Assembly: GCF_040807025.1 (NCBI RefSeq)
Contig: NC_090954.1
Coordinates: 14,401,501 to 14,465,500, forward strand
DNA length: 64,000 nucleotides
Reading direction: 5' to 3'
DNA from: Struthio camelus
Taxonomy: Eukaryota > Chordata > Aves > Struthioniformes > Struthionidae
This document shows, one piece after another, positions 24,700 through 35,960 of this stretch. Each line of letters opens with the position of its first letter. The first letter of the stretch is position 1. Below the pieces are notes generated by a model. That model was not told the DNA's origin. It made no database searches and saw only the letters and a program-made list of their open reading frames with translations. The position numbers and the translations under genes were made by a program.

Positions 24700-25310
24700 A
24701 CAAACACCTACAGCCTGCGTCGTCTTCTGCGACGACGTCGCCGGGTCCCTCAGTGCTGGGGCTCCCGCTCCAGGGCTGAGGCTCTGCTCCTGCTCCCTGC
24801 CTCCCTCGGCGCGTCTCCCGTGTGGTTCCTCTCCGCTCCGTCTTGTGGGACCCTCTCTGTTTTTTTGCAGCTCATCTCCCGGGAGACTTTTCCCCCTGCC
24901 TCAAGACAGTGCTTGAATTGAGTGAGGCGGGGAAAAAAAAAACAAAACCCACAACGGAAAGCACCTCCGCGGGGCCTGGAGGGGCTCGCGCGCTACGTTG
25001 AAGGCAGCAGGGCGGCAAGCAGGAGCCGAAGCAGCCTGGACAGGGGAGCGGGTGGAGCCGGCCGGCCGAGAGCTACCGCAGCCGTGACGCAGGTCTGTAG
25101 GGGCGCGCGTGCTTTGCGCTGCAGGGAAGGGGAGAGAAACGGCCTCTGGCGTCTACGGTTGCTTGCTTGGCGCCTGCCACCCCGCTGCCTTCTCCTCGAG
25201 CCTCTGCCTTTCTGCTGGAGGTAGCGCGTGTGCGTCCAGCCGGCGCCGGCCCTGCAGGGAGGCGTTTACTCCGAGCGAATGATGTCGGGCCTTTCCGTGC
25301 GAGGGCCACG
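24700..25310. promoter_or_regulatory. CpG island, best promoter candidate in the window
   Basis: This is the longest CpG-dense stretch in the window, about 600 bases. I count roughly 13 CpG in the 120 bases from 24961, against near absence in most of the surrounding DNA. It contains ATF/CREB-like GACGTC (within gcgacgacgtcgccg near 24730), a TGACG half-site near 25085 and several GC boxes. No TATA box or coding first exon is evident, and neither strand gives a recognisable protein. It could be the start of a noncoding transcript, an upstream alternative promoter, or an unmethylated orphan island. Confidence 0.6.
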
Positions 25311-25369
25311 GCTGCCAGTTTGGTGCCCTGTGGTACCCCGAGACTGGATAGCCGTTGTCAGCTGCAGCT

Positions 25370-25404
25370 CATCTTTTTGGCTAGCCTCCCTCTTCTCTTC
25401 CAGG
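25370..25404 (+). other. Strong splice-acceptor-like site downstream of the CpG island
   Basis: A nearly pure pyrimidine tract (cctccctcttctcttccag) ends in CAG at 25404 and is followed by gcaaacgatgag. The position, about 100 bases beyond the island, fits a second exon of a + strand transcript, but no matching donor or coding frame is convincing. Confidence 0.3.
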
Positions 25405-25658
25405 CAAACGATGAGTTTATGTCAGGGTCAGTAATCCCGATGTCGGCCCAGCTGAGAGAGGTAGCGCTTTAACGCGTGCGTGTGCATGTCTGGCAACCAC
25501 AGCTTTAACAGACCTGCTCGTCTGCCTTCGAAAAGAAACAGTGGGGCTGAAAGGCTACGGGGTCACAATGTGCTGACTAAGGTCACGAGTTTTCGGTGAC
25601 TCACAGTCTGTCTTTCTGGCAACCCAACCGTAAGGCAGGCTATGCTTTTTTGTATGCC

Positions 25659-25675
25659 TTTTTTTTTTTTTTTTT
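25659..25675. repeat. T17 homopolymer
   Basis: Simple T tract downstream of the CpG island. Confidence 0.95.
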
Positions 25676-26739
25676 AACTCTTGAAAATAAGTCTACATCA
25701 GAAAAGTTAATGCTTACAGCTGTCCTGGAAGGTGTCTGCCTTTGGCAAGTCGCGTGTTCTCAAGGAAGAAACCCTCCCTCGCTCGGCTGTGCTAGCCTCT
25801 TTCTGCACTCGCAGAGAGACACCCTTTCAATTTACAGTAAGTTAAAGTTATTCTGAAAAACTGTTTGCTCGGTCATCAGTCTGGACACTGGGAGTTATCC
25901 GTATTTTCCATTTTCTTAATGCTCACTGCCCACCCTCAGGAGGGGAGCGCTAGGCAAAGCCGGCTGAAACAGGCTGTGTCATTATCTCACTTAGGCACTG
26001 GGATATTTTTGGCTGCCATTAAGTATCTAGTTTCTATAGTGAGGGATAGACTGTTCACAATTTTCCTTTTCTGTGCTGAAGATATGAATGATACTGCTGC
26101 AGCTATTAAGAATAATATCTGGAACTGGTCAAAGAAATGTCATTTAAGGGAATCTGAAAGGATAGGATTTTTTGACTTTTACTTTTCATAATTTTTTTCA
26201 TTGACTCTCCTCACCTTTATTTTGCTCTCTTTTTCTTTTACCCCTCAAAATTTTATTTTCTGCTACTTATTCAAAAATTATAGATTTTGGAACGAATAAA
26301 CATGTTATTGGAAACAAAGGCCGTTTCATTCTGAGATGTGAAGGATTTTTATAATAAGTTGTGATATTAAAAAAAAGCTGCTAAGAATATTTGTCTGTAC
26401 AGGTTAATATCTGTGGCTTACCTGTAAACGCTCATCTCACGTCACCCTGCTGTGCGGGTGACAGGCAGACCGTCATGCACCACTGCCAGAGAAACAGATG
26501 GGCAGTTCACACGTCCCATGGAAGTACCTCTTAGAAGCAGGTCAGAGAAAAATGAACCAATTTGTATAAGAATAATCAGCACTAGAAGGATTCATTCAGA
26601 CTCACAATAATGCATGTAATACTGATCATCAATTTGTTGTTTAGGAAAAAAAAAAACCAACGAAGCATTTTCAGCCTCTACAGAGAGTTTCCTACAGCAT
26701 TTCAATTACCTTTGTGCTTGGGTTAAATCTCCTGGTACT

Positions 26740-26832
26740 GCTGTGAGAAATTTTATTTCTTATTTATTCTCATTTTATAGACTGGGAAGCAGGGACAAAC
26801 TTGGCTGAGGACACAGAATGAATCTATTTGAA
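26740..26832 (+). repeat. MIR-like ancient SINE relic
   Basis: The segment ttctcattttatagactggg, then aagcagggacaaacttgg and ctgaggacacagaatga, follows the conserved part of MIR-family SINEs ('cccattttacagatgaggaa...aggcacag...acttgcccaaggtcacacag'). The order of phrases matches, but divergence is high, as expected for an element that predates the amniote radiation. Confidence 0.45.
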
Positions 26833-27639
26833 ATTTTCTAGGAATTTTGCCATAGTTGATATCACTGGTTGAACGGCTTAAGCAAAAAGGAGGCCTTCAG
26901 TGCTTTATGTAGTTTAGCCTTCTTCTGAATAGATGCCCACAGTGGAAAAACGTCCGTTGTTTTGCTTGCACCGTTGCTCAGAAATTCGCTTCCACTGCTG
27001 CAGCCCATGGGAGATGTTACAGGAGAGATGTCACTTGTTTTCCACATTTCATCCTTTCTGTGTTTTCTTGTGCAAACTCAGACTAGGGAGAGATTTTCCC
27101 GGACGTGGATATCTGTGGTTCTTGTGGTATTTTTAGGCACACTGCTGCCAATCAGCTGATTTCCACAGAAAGCCCCAAAGAAGAGAGCTGAGGCCATAGA
27201 GCATTGTTGAGTGTTTGGGCGCTAGTACTACGGCAGGGGCTTAGCGGTGAAAATTTTTGTTTCCCAGCATGAAAACAAAGCTATTCTGTTGACTTAGATT
27301 TCATGCAGTGCTGACAGCGTTTGCTAGGGTGCTGCCAAAATACAAAGGGCAATACTGTTTTAAAAAAGCAGAAAGCATACTAAAAGTTTCTAAGCTGTGT
27401 TTCTCAAGGTTGCACAGTTGCTCGATTAGCAGCTTGGAGTTGGTCGGACCGCTTCCAGCTTCCCCACTTCACCCTCGTTTGTGCGTGATATTGCAGCTGT
27501 TCTGATGAAAAACAGTTATTTAAAAATTTGCTTGTAGCTATGGCAACCTGCATGCACTGTATTTCAATTGACACTCTCAAACAGCAGCAGAAGTTTCTTA
27601 ATAGGATATTTATGAAGGTTCTAGTCTTTGTACATTTTT

Positions 27640-27658
27640 AAATGGAAATTTTCCATTT
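27640..27658. other. Palindrome with 9-bp arms
   Basis: AAATGGAAA T TTTCCATTT. The GGAAA and TTTCC halves resemble NFAT-type half-sites; function unknown. Confidence 0.65.
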
Positions 27659-28211
27659 TTAAAGGGAGTTATCAAAATCTCATTAATTTTGGAACTGGAT
27701 TTTTGTTGAGAGCTGCTGCTTAAGCTCTCTTTTTATGAGGCTTTTATTTTTTTGAGATTCCTCTGGATGCTTTAACTCTCTGAGAGCCTAAGATCTAGGG
27801 CACTTTCCAATGCCTTCTCCGCCTGGAGTCCAGACCCAGCCTCCTGTTCTCTCTGGTAGATGTCTTTTTATAATGGCACGGTGGAGTGGCAAGGAACCAG
27901 CTGCGTTTGGGTCAGACTAGCTGGCTTGCATTTTGACAGGGATCGCAAATTTTGCATTTGCACGGTGAATAAGCTGGGCAGTTTCTGTAGTCTTTTGCCC
28001 ATGCAGTTGCCAGATATCTGCCTGCTCCGTGAGCAGTGGGCAGATGTGCTTGCAGCTGTGTTGTCCAGTCCCTCAATAATATTTCAACCTGTCTTCTCAA
28101 GGCAACAAACTTTCAGTGCGTACTCACAGCTTGGCTAAGTACAGCCACAATATTTTTAGCTGTACAGACAGCTCTGTGTGTTAGCTGCACCTTGGAAGGG
28201 TTAAATTTGTA

Positions 28212-28278
28212 AAGCTGCTGTTTTCTTTTCTTTCTGTCTTCTTCCTTTTCTCTGTACATGCACTTCTTCAAAACCAGG
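28212..28278 (+). other. Long polypyrimidine tract with acceptor-like AG
   Basis: About 40 bases of nearly pure C/T (ttttcttttctttctgtctt and on to ctctgtac) precede aaaaccag at 28278. This may be a splice acceptor or simply a low-complexity tract; the sequence beyond has no long open frame. Confidence 0.2.
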
Positions 28279-29687
28279 AGGATAAAATTAAGGAAGCCTG
28301 GCCTAGAGACATACACTCTGCTGCCCTAAACCACCCTGAGCTGTGATGACATGTACTGGTGCCTCCGTAGTGCGGGATTAGGTCTAATTTATACTGTTTC
28401 TTCACCAACGGTTTTGACATAAGCTTTTCAACAGGGATTTACCTAATTGCATCTGAAACAGTAAGGGCTTTTGGCTAGGAAGCTCCTAGAGCCCAGGCAG
28501 GGAAGTTTGCTCTTAGTGAGGGACAAGTTGTTGGCCTTCAGCCACTGTAGGTGTGTGACTGGTCACTCTTGCTTTTCTTCAGCAGGGCAAGGCTGAAGTT
28601 GCTGATTTGCGCTGGAAGACAGTAGTGTGGACAGGCATGTTCCTCAGTGAACAGAGGTTTGTTTAACTGCGAATTGGCTCCTTGTGTCCATAACAATGGT
28701 ATTATTCTTGGCCCATATGATGAAATGTTCGTTTTTGGAAATGCCTTAAAAATAGAATATAATGAGCCAGTTGAGGAGGTGCTATCAAGGTATTCAAAGA
28801 GGATTGTTGTGTTTCTTTATTCTGTAGAAAAAGGTTTGAATTGATCACGTTTCTCACAGTACATCTAAGAGAAACCATGCAAGGCATGTTAAATGTTAAA
28901 CAGCCTCTTGCCCTCCCTTTCTGCCTTTCAGGCTGACATTTTCTCCACCCTCACACTAGCACAATGAACATCAAGTGTCTCATCCGTATGCCACATCTAT
29001 TTCTGTGATCAAACAAGGCAGGAACAGGACACGAAAAAAGAATATATTCCTATTAGATAGGCAGGGCTCTAGAAGGGGAATTGTACTACTGTGAAAGAGA
29101 TTAAAATGAAATGATGAAACTTTGCAATCCATTTACTGTACTAAATCAACCACACTTTGTTCAGGGTTGTGAAGCTCTAACTGAGCCTGAAAAAGCTGCC
29201 AAGCAGACTGGAATTATGATATCTGTGTTGTGAATGGAAGTTTCTCATACTGTAAGAAATTAGAGGGATCAAAGAAAATAAGGCTGCATGGGAGCTTAAG
29301 GAATCATCTAGTCTAGACCATACGATGGTCCACAAAGCATTAAGAGACACCAAGAAGACTCAGGGCTTGCTTCAGAGGTGGGTCCAGGCTTTAGCAGTTT
29401 TGTGTTGTAAAAACTCCCTATCACAGTTCATCCACACAGTTAAGGATCTGCACAGCCCTGAGCCTCTGACGTGGAGGTAGAGTGCAGGACTGAGCAGAGC
29501 TGAAGCACGCCAGCCCTTCGAGGCATACAGGACTGTTATAAACCAGTGCAGCATGACTGAGGCCGGAGGTGCAGGGCTGCAGGGGAGACCCCAAGCGCAT
29601 GTGTCTGTCTTCCTTTGCTGGGTTGCGTGCTGAGAACAACTTGGTCGACCCCAAAGACTGAAGCTCTTCGGCGTTTGCTGGCACTTG
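28279..29687. other. Noncoding with the possible CR1/L3 relic
   Basis: Ordinary sequence; three minus-strand frames of 60-95 codons overlap at 29372-29784 and reflect increasing GC near the islet. Confidence 0.55.
29284..29330 (-). repeat. Possible old CR1/L3-type LINE 3'-end relic
   Basis: The phrase gggagcttaaggaatcatct, then agtctagacc, resembles the reverse complement of the 3' region of old CR1/L3 LINEs ('gggaccttaaagatcatctagtccaacc'). Only about 40 bases can be matched with any confidence. The relic may extend towards 29450, but I cannot follow it. Confidence 0.35.
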
Positions 29688-29768
29688 GAACGTGCAGCAC
29701 AGCCGCACCGCTGCGCCCGTGCGGGCCCCCGCTGCGCTGCCGCCCGGGCGCTCCCACTATGGCACGGT
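29688..29768. promoter_or_regulatory. Short CpG-rich islet
   Basis: A GC-dense patch of about 80 bases (ccgcaccgctgcgcccgtgc and following) within ordinary sequence; overlapping frames on both strands are explained by its high GC. Confidence 0.4.
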
Positions 29769-30379
29769 TAACGCCAAACTGCACGTTAAAACAGCGTAAA
29801 CACCAACTACTTCAGGATTTTGTAGTGAGGCAACCATACCACAAGCCAATCTTACTGTCTTAAAGAAACACTATTATCTTCAGTTGGCACGGGCAGTCAA
29901 GAAGCTGTGTTACAAGCTGTAGCCTTCCTTGCTATGTTATCCTGATTTGTTAGGTGGTTTTAAGGTCATACTGGCTTCTTGTACTGGTTGAAGAAAGCAA
30001 GCACAGCTAGAAGGCTAGCAATGGGGAAAATTTGCTTCAGCAGGATTTGTGTCTTGTTAAGTAACTTGCAAGTGGTGATTCACCTTTGCTTAGATTTTAT
30101 TTTAAGGGGAATTTTCTCAGTCCCTTTTTATGACTAGAAGGTGTAGATGGGTTTAACTCATTTTAGCAATTCAGTGTCTTTTAGCTGCAAAACTACAATG
30201 GAATGAAAAAATGCAGTTTGGAAATGAACCACCAAGGTTTATTTTATTCTGTAGTTGCCCACTGAAAAAACAGGAGCTTTTTTCCCCCCTACTAAAAACA
30301 TTGACACCAGCTCACCACTGGATGGAATTAACCGGGTAAATATGTGAGCTACCATCTGCAAAAGCTGTTTTCAGAAGGT
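29769..30379. other. Noncoding, nothing recognised
   Basis: AT-rich sequence between two CpG islets. Confidence 0.6.
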
Positions 30380-30510
30380 GCTCAGAGGAGGCGCTGCATC
30401 GTGGCACCTCCGTGGCGCTGGCCGGGGTTGCCTGCAGCCGCCCGCCGGCTCGGGGCAGGCTACGCGGCTCGTGCCGGCTGCACCGACAGCTCAGTGACGC
30501 TGCTTGGACA
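30380..30510. promoter_or_regulatory. CpG-rich islet beside the local duplication
   Basis: About 130 bases of CpG-dense DNA (ggcgctggccggggttgcct, cgcccgccggctcggggc) end right where copy 1 of the duplicated element begins. Copy 2 has no such flank, so the islet was gained next to copy 1, lost beside copy 2, or lay outside the duplicated unit. Confidence 0.5.
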
Positions 30511-30670
30511 AGCCCTGGCAGGATATTCTACATTTAAACAAACGTACAAATATTTATGGGGGCCTTTTAAAAATCTGTCGATCACCATCTGGCTTCCCTG
30601 TTTCAGACATAATGCAATGTTTCCAACATGTCTGGTCTTTTTTCTAATCAAATGGGCTGTGAATTTTAGG
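30505..30670. repeat. Copy 1 of a diverged local duplication
   Basis: The stretch from acaaatatttat near 30546 to cttttttctaatca near 30652 aligns, with a couple of 1-bp indels, to a second copy about 485 bases downstream. A gap-free part of 58 positions ending at 'ccaacatg' agrees with copy 2 ('ccagcatg') at about 39 positions (67%). The flanking 12-bp acaaatatttat block is identical. The origin could be a local segmental duplication or two insertions of an unrecognised ancient repeat. A CpG-rich islet (30380-30510) abuts it on the left. Confidence 0.75.
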
Positions 30671-30984
30671 AGCCATTGCTCTCCATAATTTCATAGGAGC
30701 TCTCCAGCTAAGTCTGATGGATGGGTAACTTTGAAATTCCTCTCCGTGACTTTCTTAGCCTTTAAAGTCTCGTTACTCAATCCTGGCTGAACACGTGGAA
30801 AGTTCTGGCTCCATGTTTCTACTGTCTTTGTTTTACTTCAGAGGTTTTTCCCTTCCCCCTTAACCTTAAAGCTTGCATCCTCGGTGGAAAAAAATAGTCT
30901 CTAAACTTCTAGTTAAATAAAATCTGCTCAGATAAACCCCTTTCAAGGTCTAAGAAATCTTGTGATAAAGCCTGGTTCTGTGAT

Positions 30985-31160
30985 GTGAACTCCTCAAAAT
31001 TGGCAGAGATACGGAGAACGCGCATACTTATTTGAGCAGAACAAATATTTATAGGAGCCTATTAAGATATGTCTCTTGCCCTCTGAATCATCTGCTTCAG
31101 AAGAAATGAAATATTGCCAGCATGTTTGGCCCTTTTCTAAATATTGGAGTGGAAGTAGGG
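30985..31160. repeat. Copy 2 of the diverged local duplication
   Basis: This copy has acaaatatttataggagcct near 31032 through cccttttctaaata near 31143, in the same orientation as copy 1. It lacks the GC-rich left flank of copy 1 and is followed directly by the palindromic AT tract at 31193-31267. Reverse-strand translations share only a short GPHKYLYV/GSYKYLF-like stretch and lose common frame elsewhere, so the similarity does not look protein-driven. Confidence 0.75.
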
Positions 31161-31192
31161 GGATATCCATGACTAGACTGAAAAGTATTAAG

Positions 31193-31267
31193 TGCATTTA
31201 ATATTTAATAATTGAATGCATTCAATATGTAATTGAATGCATTTAATATTAAATGCGTTTAATATTT
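31193..31267. repeat. AT-rich palindromic tract with repeated TGCATTTAATATT units
   Basis: The tract contains two perfect palindromes, ATTGAATGCATTCAAT at 31211-31226 and GCATTTAATATTAAATGC at 31239-31256. It also has three near-copies of a 'tgcatttaatatt' unit (starting 31193, 31238 and, as 'tgcgtttaatatt', about 31254). Such sequence can fold into hairpins or bind homodimeric POU/homeodomain proteins; which, if either, cannot be told from sequence. Confidence 0.85.
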
Positions 31268-34200
31268 TGGGACTTTTCCTACCTTCCCTCAGAATAGCAA
31301 GAAGACGTGTGAAGCTCATTTTACCCGTTAGAGGGCAGAAGTGTACCAGCGAAGAGCCTGGGAAGCGTCGCTGCTGCCTGCCAGTGCGAATGTAAATCAG
31401 CGGCAGAGGTAATTACGGCTGGGCAGAGCACCATGACAGCAGCCTGCTCCAGCCAGATCAGACAAATCTGGGCGCTGAAAGCCAAAGGCTGTATACGCTG
31501 GATTTGGGTCCGTGTTGATGCTTTTTTATTTTTTTAAAGGGTTCTGACTGAGTTTTGAGGGGGGGGGGGCTGCGTATAAGTACGTGGGCATCTTGAAAAA
31601 TATGATGCTAAATATCTGGCAAGCATTTTTAAGGGAACAAAATCAGAGAGCGAATGTTTGTCAGTTAATTCTACAGATAGAATGTGTGAAGGGGAAAAGT
31701 GGTTTGCTTTAAGAATATTAGTCTTAGTGGGGAATTTACAGGTGGCACTGGAACAAGGGAAGGGGCATAGACAGTACGGGCTGCTCTCAGAACCATCTCT
31801 TCCACTGACCAGCCCTGGGGATTTGTTCCGTGCCTTTTCTGGATGCTGCAGGAGCAGAAATTCGGCGGTGCTCGGCTTGTTTAATCAAAGCAGCTCTGCA
31901 GTTGTCTTTGCTCCAAGGGCTGCCTGTTTGCACAGAAGATTGCTCATCTGAACCCCCAAAATCTTTCCTCTGTCTCCTTCCCCCTTCCCCTAAAAGGCCT
32001 GGTGTGCAGCAGCATGCAGCTCGCTCTCGTTGAACTAACTGCAGAGCTACTTGGGAAGCCAAACGACTCGCCGGATTTATTAAAATGCATTGCTTGCTTT
32101 GCTTCAGCAGTGCTGATGTTGGTAAGAACAACAGGGCAAACACCTCAGCAGTCAAGCTGAGCACCTGTGCAGTGTTTATCTCACGCACACCCCGAGGCTG
32201 AATATGGCTCAGCTATTGCACGATGGGCAGTGGTGATATTAGCTTTGAATAGTATTTGGAAATCAGTGAAGCTAGGCCTGACCGGTTAGAAAAACTAGAT
32301 GCCGAGATAGCTGGTGAGCTTAATGCCAAGCTGCATTCCCAGGCGCCGCTTGGGGCGAGGTGGGAGGTGGGGATTGGTGTTTGGGCAGAAGATTTTCCCC
32401 TGCTTGGCTGGAGACAGCGGCTGGGAGACCCTCTCGGCCATGGGGGTGTGGTGAGAGCACGGGGTGCATGTCCACTGCTGCCTGGCCACGTCTATGGAAT
32501 AAAAAAGAAAGATGCAGCTCACCAAGTGCTTGGTGGTGGGAGTATATTGCGTAGAATTGGGGGAGGAAACAAGGGTATCTAAATGCTGTGGGTATGTGAC
32601 AGGGAGCTAAAGAGCATCACTGAACAGCCCCACAAACAGGCTGAAGGATGGCATTGAATTGCCTAAATAAAAATGCACCAGTGGACTCAGACTGATCTCA
32701 CCTGTGAGCACTGAAGTCCCTCTTGTCTGAATAACCAGTTGTGACCAGTCAGGGTTTGCATCCTATCTCTAAAGATAGAGGCGCTTGATTAAAACTCTTA
32801 ACCTTTGTTAAGAGTTGCTTCAGCACTGACTCACAGAGGAGACTGCAGTGAATTGAATCACTGTTCACATTGTCTGCTATGTGGAGGCTTTCGTTGCGGA
32901 AAACAGGTGAGTGAAAAACCGGTAAGGTCTAAGGGGATCACCACCCAAACCGCTGTAATCATTTTAACTTGATAACTGCTGCAGTCTGGGCTCAGCCTCA
33001 CTAGGATGGCATTTTCCACTGCAAGATTGTTCTCCTGCTTTTCTTTTGATTATGCTGGTATTGCCCTGTGTCCAAATATAGAATAACTCAATGTTTCCAT
33101 TCAGTGCTTTTGTATGTAAAATGTGTTAATCTGTTCTAAGCAGCAGAGCATCTTCTATAAACTGATATTCTGGCACCGCCTTTGGCCTGTCGCTATTTCA
33201 ACTTTTTGGAGCTGTTTAAAGGGGAAGCGTGTGCTCTGTGGCAGGGAGCACAGCTGCAGCATCCAGCCTCTCCAGGGCACCGAGGTGTCTCCAACCAGCG
33301 GGACTCTCCTCATCACAGGAGTCTGGGCCTACGTTGACACGCAGAAGTCATCACCAGGTGCAACGTTGCAGACTTAGCCTGTTTTGAAGGAAAGCCCTTT
33401 GCTCCTAGCAAAGGCTGAATCAGAGAAGGGGGGGTTTCTGAGTAGGTTGAAAAATCTTTGAGGATAGCAGCTATGTACAAAAAGGCTGTGCTTAAGGATG
33501 GTTAGTGTGAAGGATAAAATCTAACCCACGACACATATGAGTAGCCTCAGCAGAGGATTTCCAAGACAGAGGTGACTCCAGTAAGCCATACAGACAGTCC
33601 CACTCCGTTCTGCCCTGTTGAATGAGCCGGCTCTAAGCTGTCTGCTCGGCAGGAGTTACAGGCAGCGCAGCCGCCAGCAGTGGAACAAACAACCTCCAAC
33701 ACCTCTATTTATATCTAAGGAGAGCTGCTGCCTTGGAGGTTGCAAGGGAAAAAGAGAATCAGCAGCTGGCTGTATGTGCCATAAGCAACGTTTCCCTCGT
33801 ACAACCCCCATCGCCAGCTTGTACCAACCCAAAGGTGTTGGAAGAACCCTGCTCACAAGGCAGAGCTGGCTTGTTATCACATTTCATAACATTTCCTTGC
33901 TCATAACTAACTGAATGTTGGACATCTGATCTTGATTCAAGGCAGGGAGGGCTTTGCAGCTCCAAAGTAACTAAGTGAAGGGAAGTGTCAGCCCGTTGGG
34001 GGGGAAGGGACCTCAATTTTCCACAGTGAATGAGTGACAAAACAATTACATCGTACCTGGCAACATAACTACTTTATGAAGATAAATTTCTCGAAGGCAA
34101 GACTAAGGCGAGCAGCGTTGTGCTCTGGCATGCCATTTGCTGCTCTGCCTCGTGTTGATTTCAGTAGTTTCTCTAGAGCAAGAGGCTATGCAGCAAAACT

Positions 34201-34440
34201 GATGTGGCGAAGTCAGACCCTCAGACGGGGTCAAGAATTTCATCACTGAGCTTTTCACATATTTGTAACATGATATTAATGTTAGGCGAGACCATTTATC
34301 AATTACTTAAGAATTTACTTCCCAGCCCACACCCCAAATATTTCACGCAGGGTTTCTTGCAGTACTCCCAGTCGCTATTGGAAGCCACTGGCCAGAAAGT
34401 AGAGAGAAAATGTACTTTGCCTGACATTTTTTAAAAAAAG
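31268..34440. other. Noncoding, nothing recognised
   Basis: Mixed composition. Frames of 97-133 codons at 31658-32188 overlap on opposite strands. 32400-32470 is GC-richer. No repeat family recognised. Confidence 0.6.
31559..31569. repeat. G11 homopolymer
   Basis: Run of about 11 G, possible quadruplex. Confidence 0.9.
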
Positions 34441-35040
34441 ACTCTTTCCTTTCTAACAGGGATTATCCGTGACCGCATAAGACTCCGCCAAAGACAGATA
34501 GAGTTAGACTACAAACCCAACAAGTCATACCCAGCAGCCTGTAATGGCTGTGCATATGCAGGCTCTTTGCTGTGCAGCCCAGGAGAGTGGCTTAACACTT
34601 ATCTTAAAAAGCTAATGTTTATTTTGGGGTTCCTGTAAATTCATAGTGTTTCATTTGCTGCCAAATTGCAACAAAACCCACACAATGATTAAGAAGCCTT
34701 GCACGTAGATACAGAAAATGCAATTGCAAAATTGCTGAATAGAAATAGCTCTATCTTTAAATGATCGTGAGCTGTCAGCTGTTCCTTTGTTCAGATTATT
34801 ATAGGCACATATAAAACATCTGATTGAATGTTCAAGTTTTCACCGTCTAGCATCCAGACGGATGTCTGATAAAGTAACAAACACACCCCACTCCACCCCT
34901 CCGCAAAAAGCCCCTTCCTGCAGCGGCTGGATTTCTCCTTGTATTAAAGCCAGTATTTCATGGACTAAATTGGACAAGTAAAGCAAATAATCTCCCTTGC
35001 ATTGATTTCCAGATCAAATCATTGTTAATCGCACCAATAT
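34441..35040. promoter_or_regulatory. AT-rich, enhancer-like block
   Basis: Complex AT-rich sequence with taatggctgtgcatatgcag, tcattgttaatcg and ttgatttccagatcaaatc. A + strand frame is open from 34435 to 34638 after an acceptor-like tttcctttctaacag, reading IRDRIRLRQRQIE and on, but no coding family is recognised. Regulatory DNA is the more likely explanation. Confidence 0.33.
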
Positions 35041-35079
35041 CCCCAGCCAATTTGACAGCCCCTGAGACCGGCTTTCCTT

Positions 35080-35960
35080 CTCAAAGAGGCTCCTCCGCGC
35101 AGATGCCACGGCGCGCTCCGCGTGTGCCGCTGAGCTTTGCTGGTGATTATTGCTGGCAACATTCAAGTCCAATTCTCTCATCCCTTCTTCTCCCCTCCCA
35201 CCCTTCCCCCTTGCACAGGAAAGGGAAAAAAAAGTAATTTTTCACCTTACACCAGATTTCTGCCCGGTGCTAAAGTACTGATCTAGTGTGTCCCGGCTTG
35301 CCTGTAAACATCCAGAAAACTCCACCTCTGAGAAGCCGGGCAGACGTTTCGGTGGGGTGAGCCGTACATTTCTGGGGTGAAACTCTGCTGTTTTGTGGTA
35401 CGACCCTGAGCGGCTCTCGCGAGGATGAGGGGTGGCGTGGAGGGGTGCTCGCGGCCGCTGGTGCCTGCCGCCTCCGCTCGTGCTGCCGGGGGGCCGGGAG
35501 ACCAGCCCTGCACACGTTTGGCCAGGGGACTCGTTGCAAAGCCGTGTGCAGCTCCCTAAGGTCAGGGAGATGCTTTAAGCTGAGCGAGTGCCTGTCCTTT
35601 TGGGGACGGGACACCAGGACAGGGACAGCAGAGTCAGCTGAAAGGCAGCATGGCCTGAGACCGAATTAACGGTCCGGCCGCAGCGGGGAGGACGAGCGGT
35701 GCTCGGAGGCTGCAGCACCTTCTCCCAGCCGGACGCAGCTCTGTTTGCCGTGTAATAAAGTCATCTTGTCCATAAGCAAGACTTCAGGACTGTATCTATT
35801 TGGAACTGTAAATTAATTAAAAGTAGGCACTGATTAACCTCCCTCCACTTTGTTTCCTTGCCAGGGCAGCAAGGCTGCTCCCGGTGCAGCCCGCCTCTGC
35901 GTCCCAGCGAGCCCGGGGTTCGCTAAGGGCTCCCCTTCGCCTAACGAGCCCCTTGACAGG
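35080..35960. promoter_or_regulatory. Cluster of CpG-rich patches
   Basis: CpG-dense patches lie near 35085-35130, 35320-35520, 35660-35720 and 35870-35950, separated by ordinary sequence. The 35400-35520 patch is densest. Frames of 60-114 codons open on both strands here, none recognisable. A weak or eroded CpG island is the simplest reading. Confidence 0.45.

Larger units (their letters stand above)
25405..28211. other. Noncoding with the MIR-like relic
   Basis: AT-rich overall, with frames up to 108 codons (25865-26191) that are not recognisable. Contains the T17 tract and the 27640 palindrome. Confidence 0.6.

Noticed and set aside
24922..25472. Frames of 68-101 codons in the CpG island, some Arg/Ala/Pro-rich
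   Set aside because: Composition follows directly from the GC-rich DNA; four frames on both strands overlap and none resembles a known protein.
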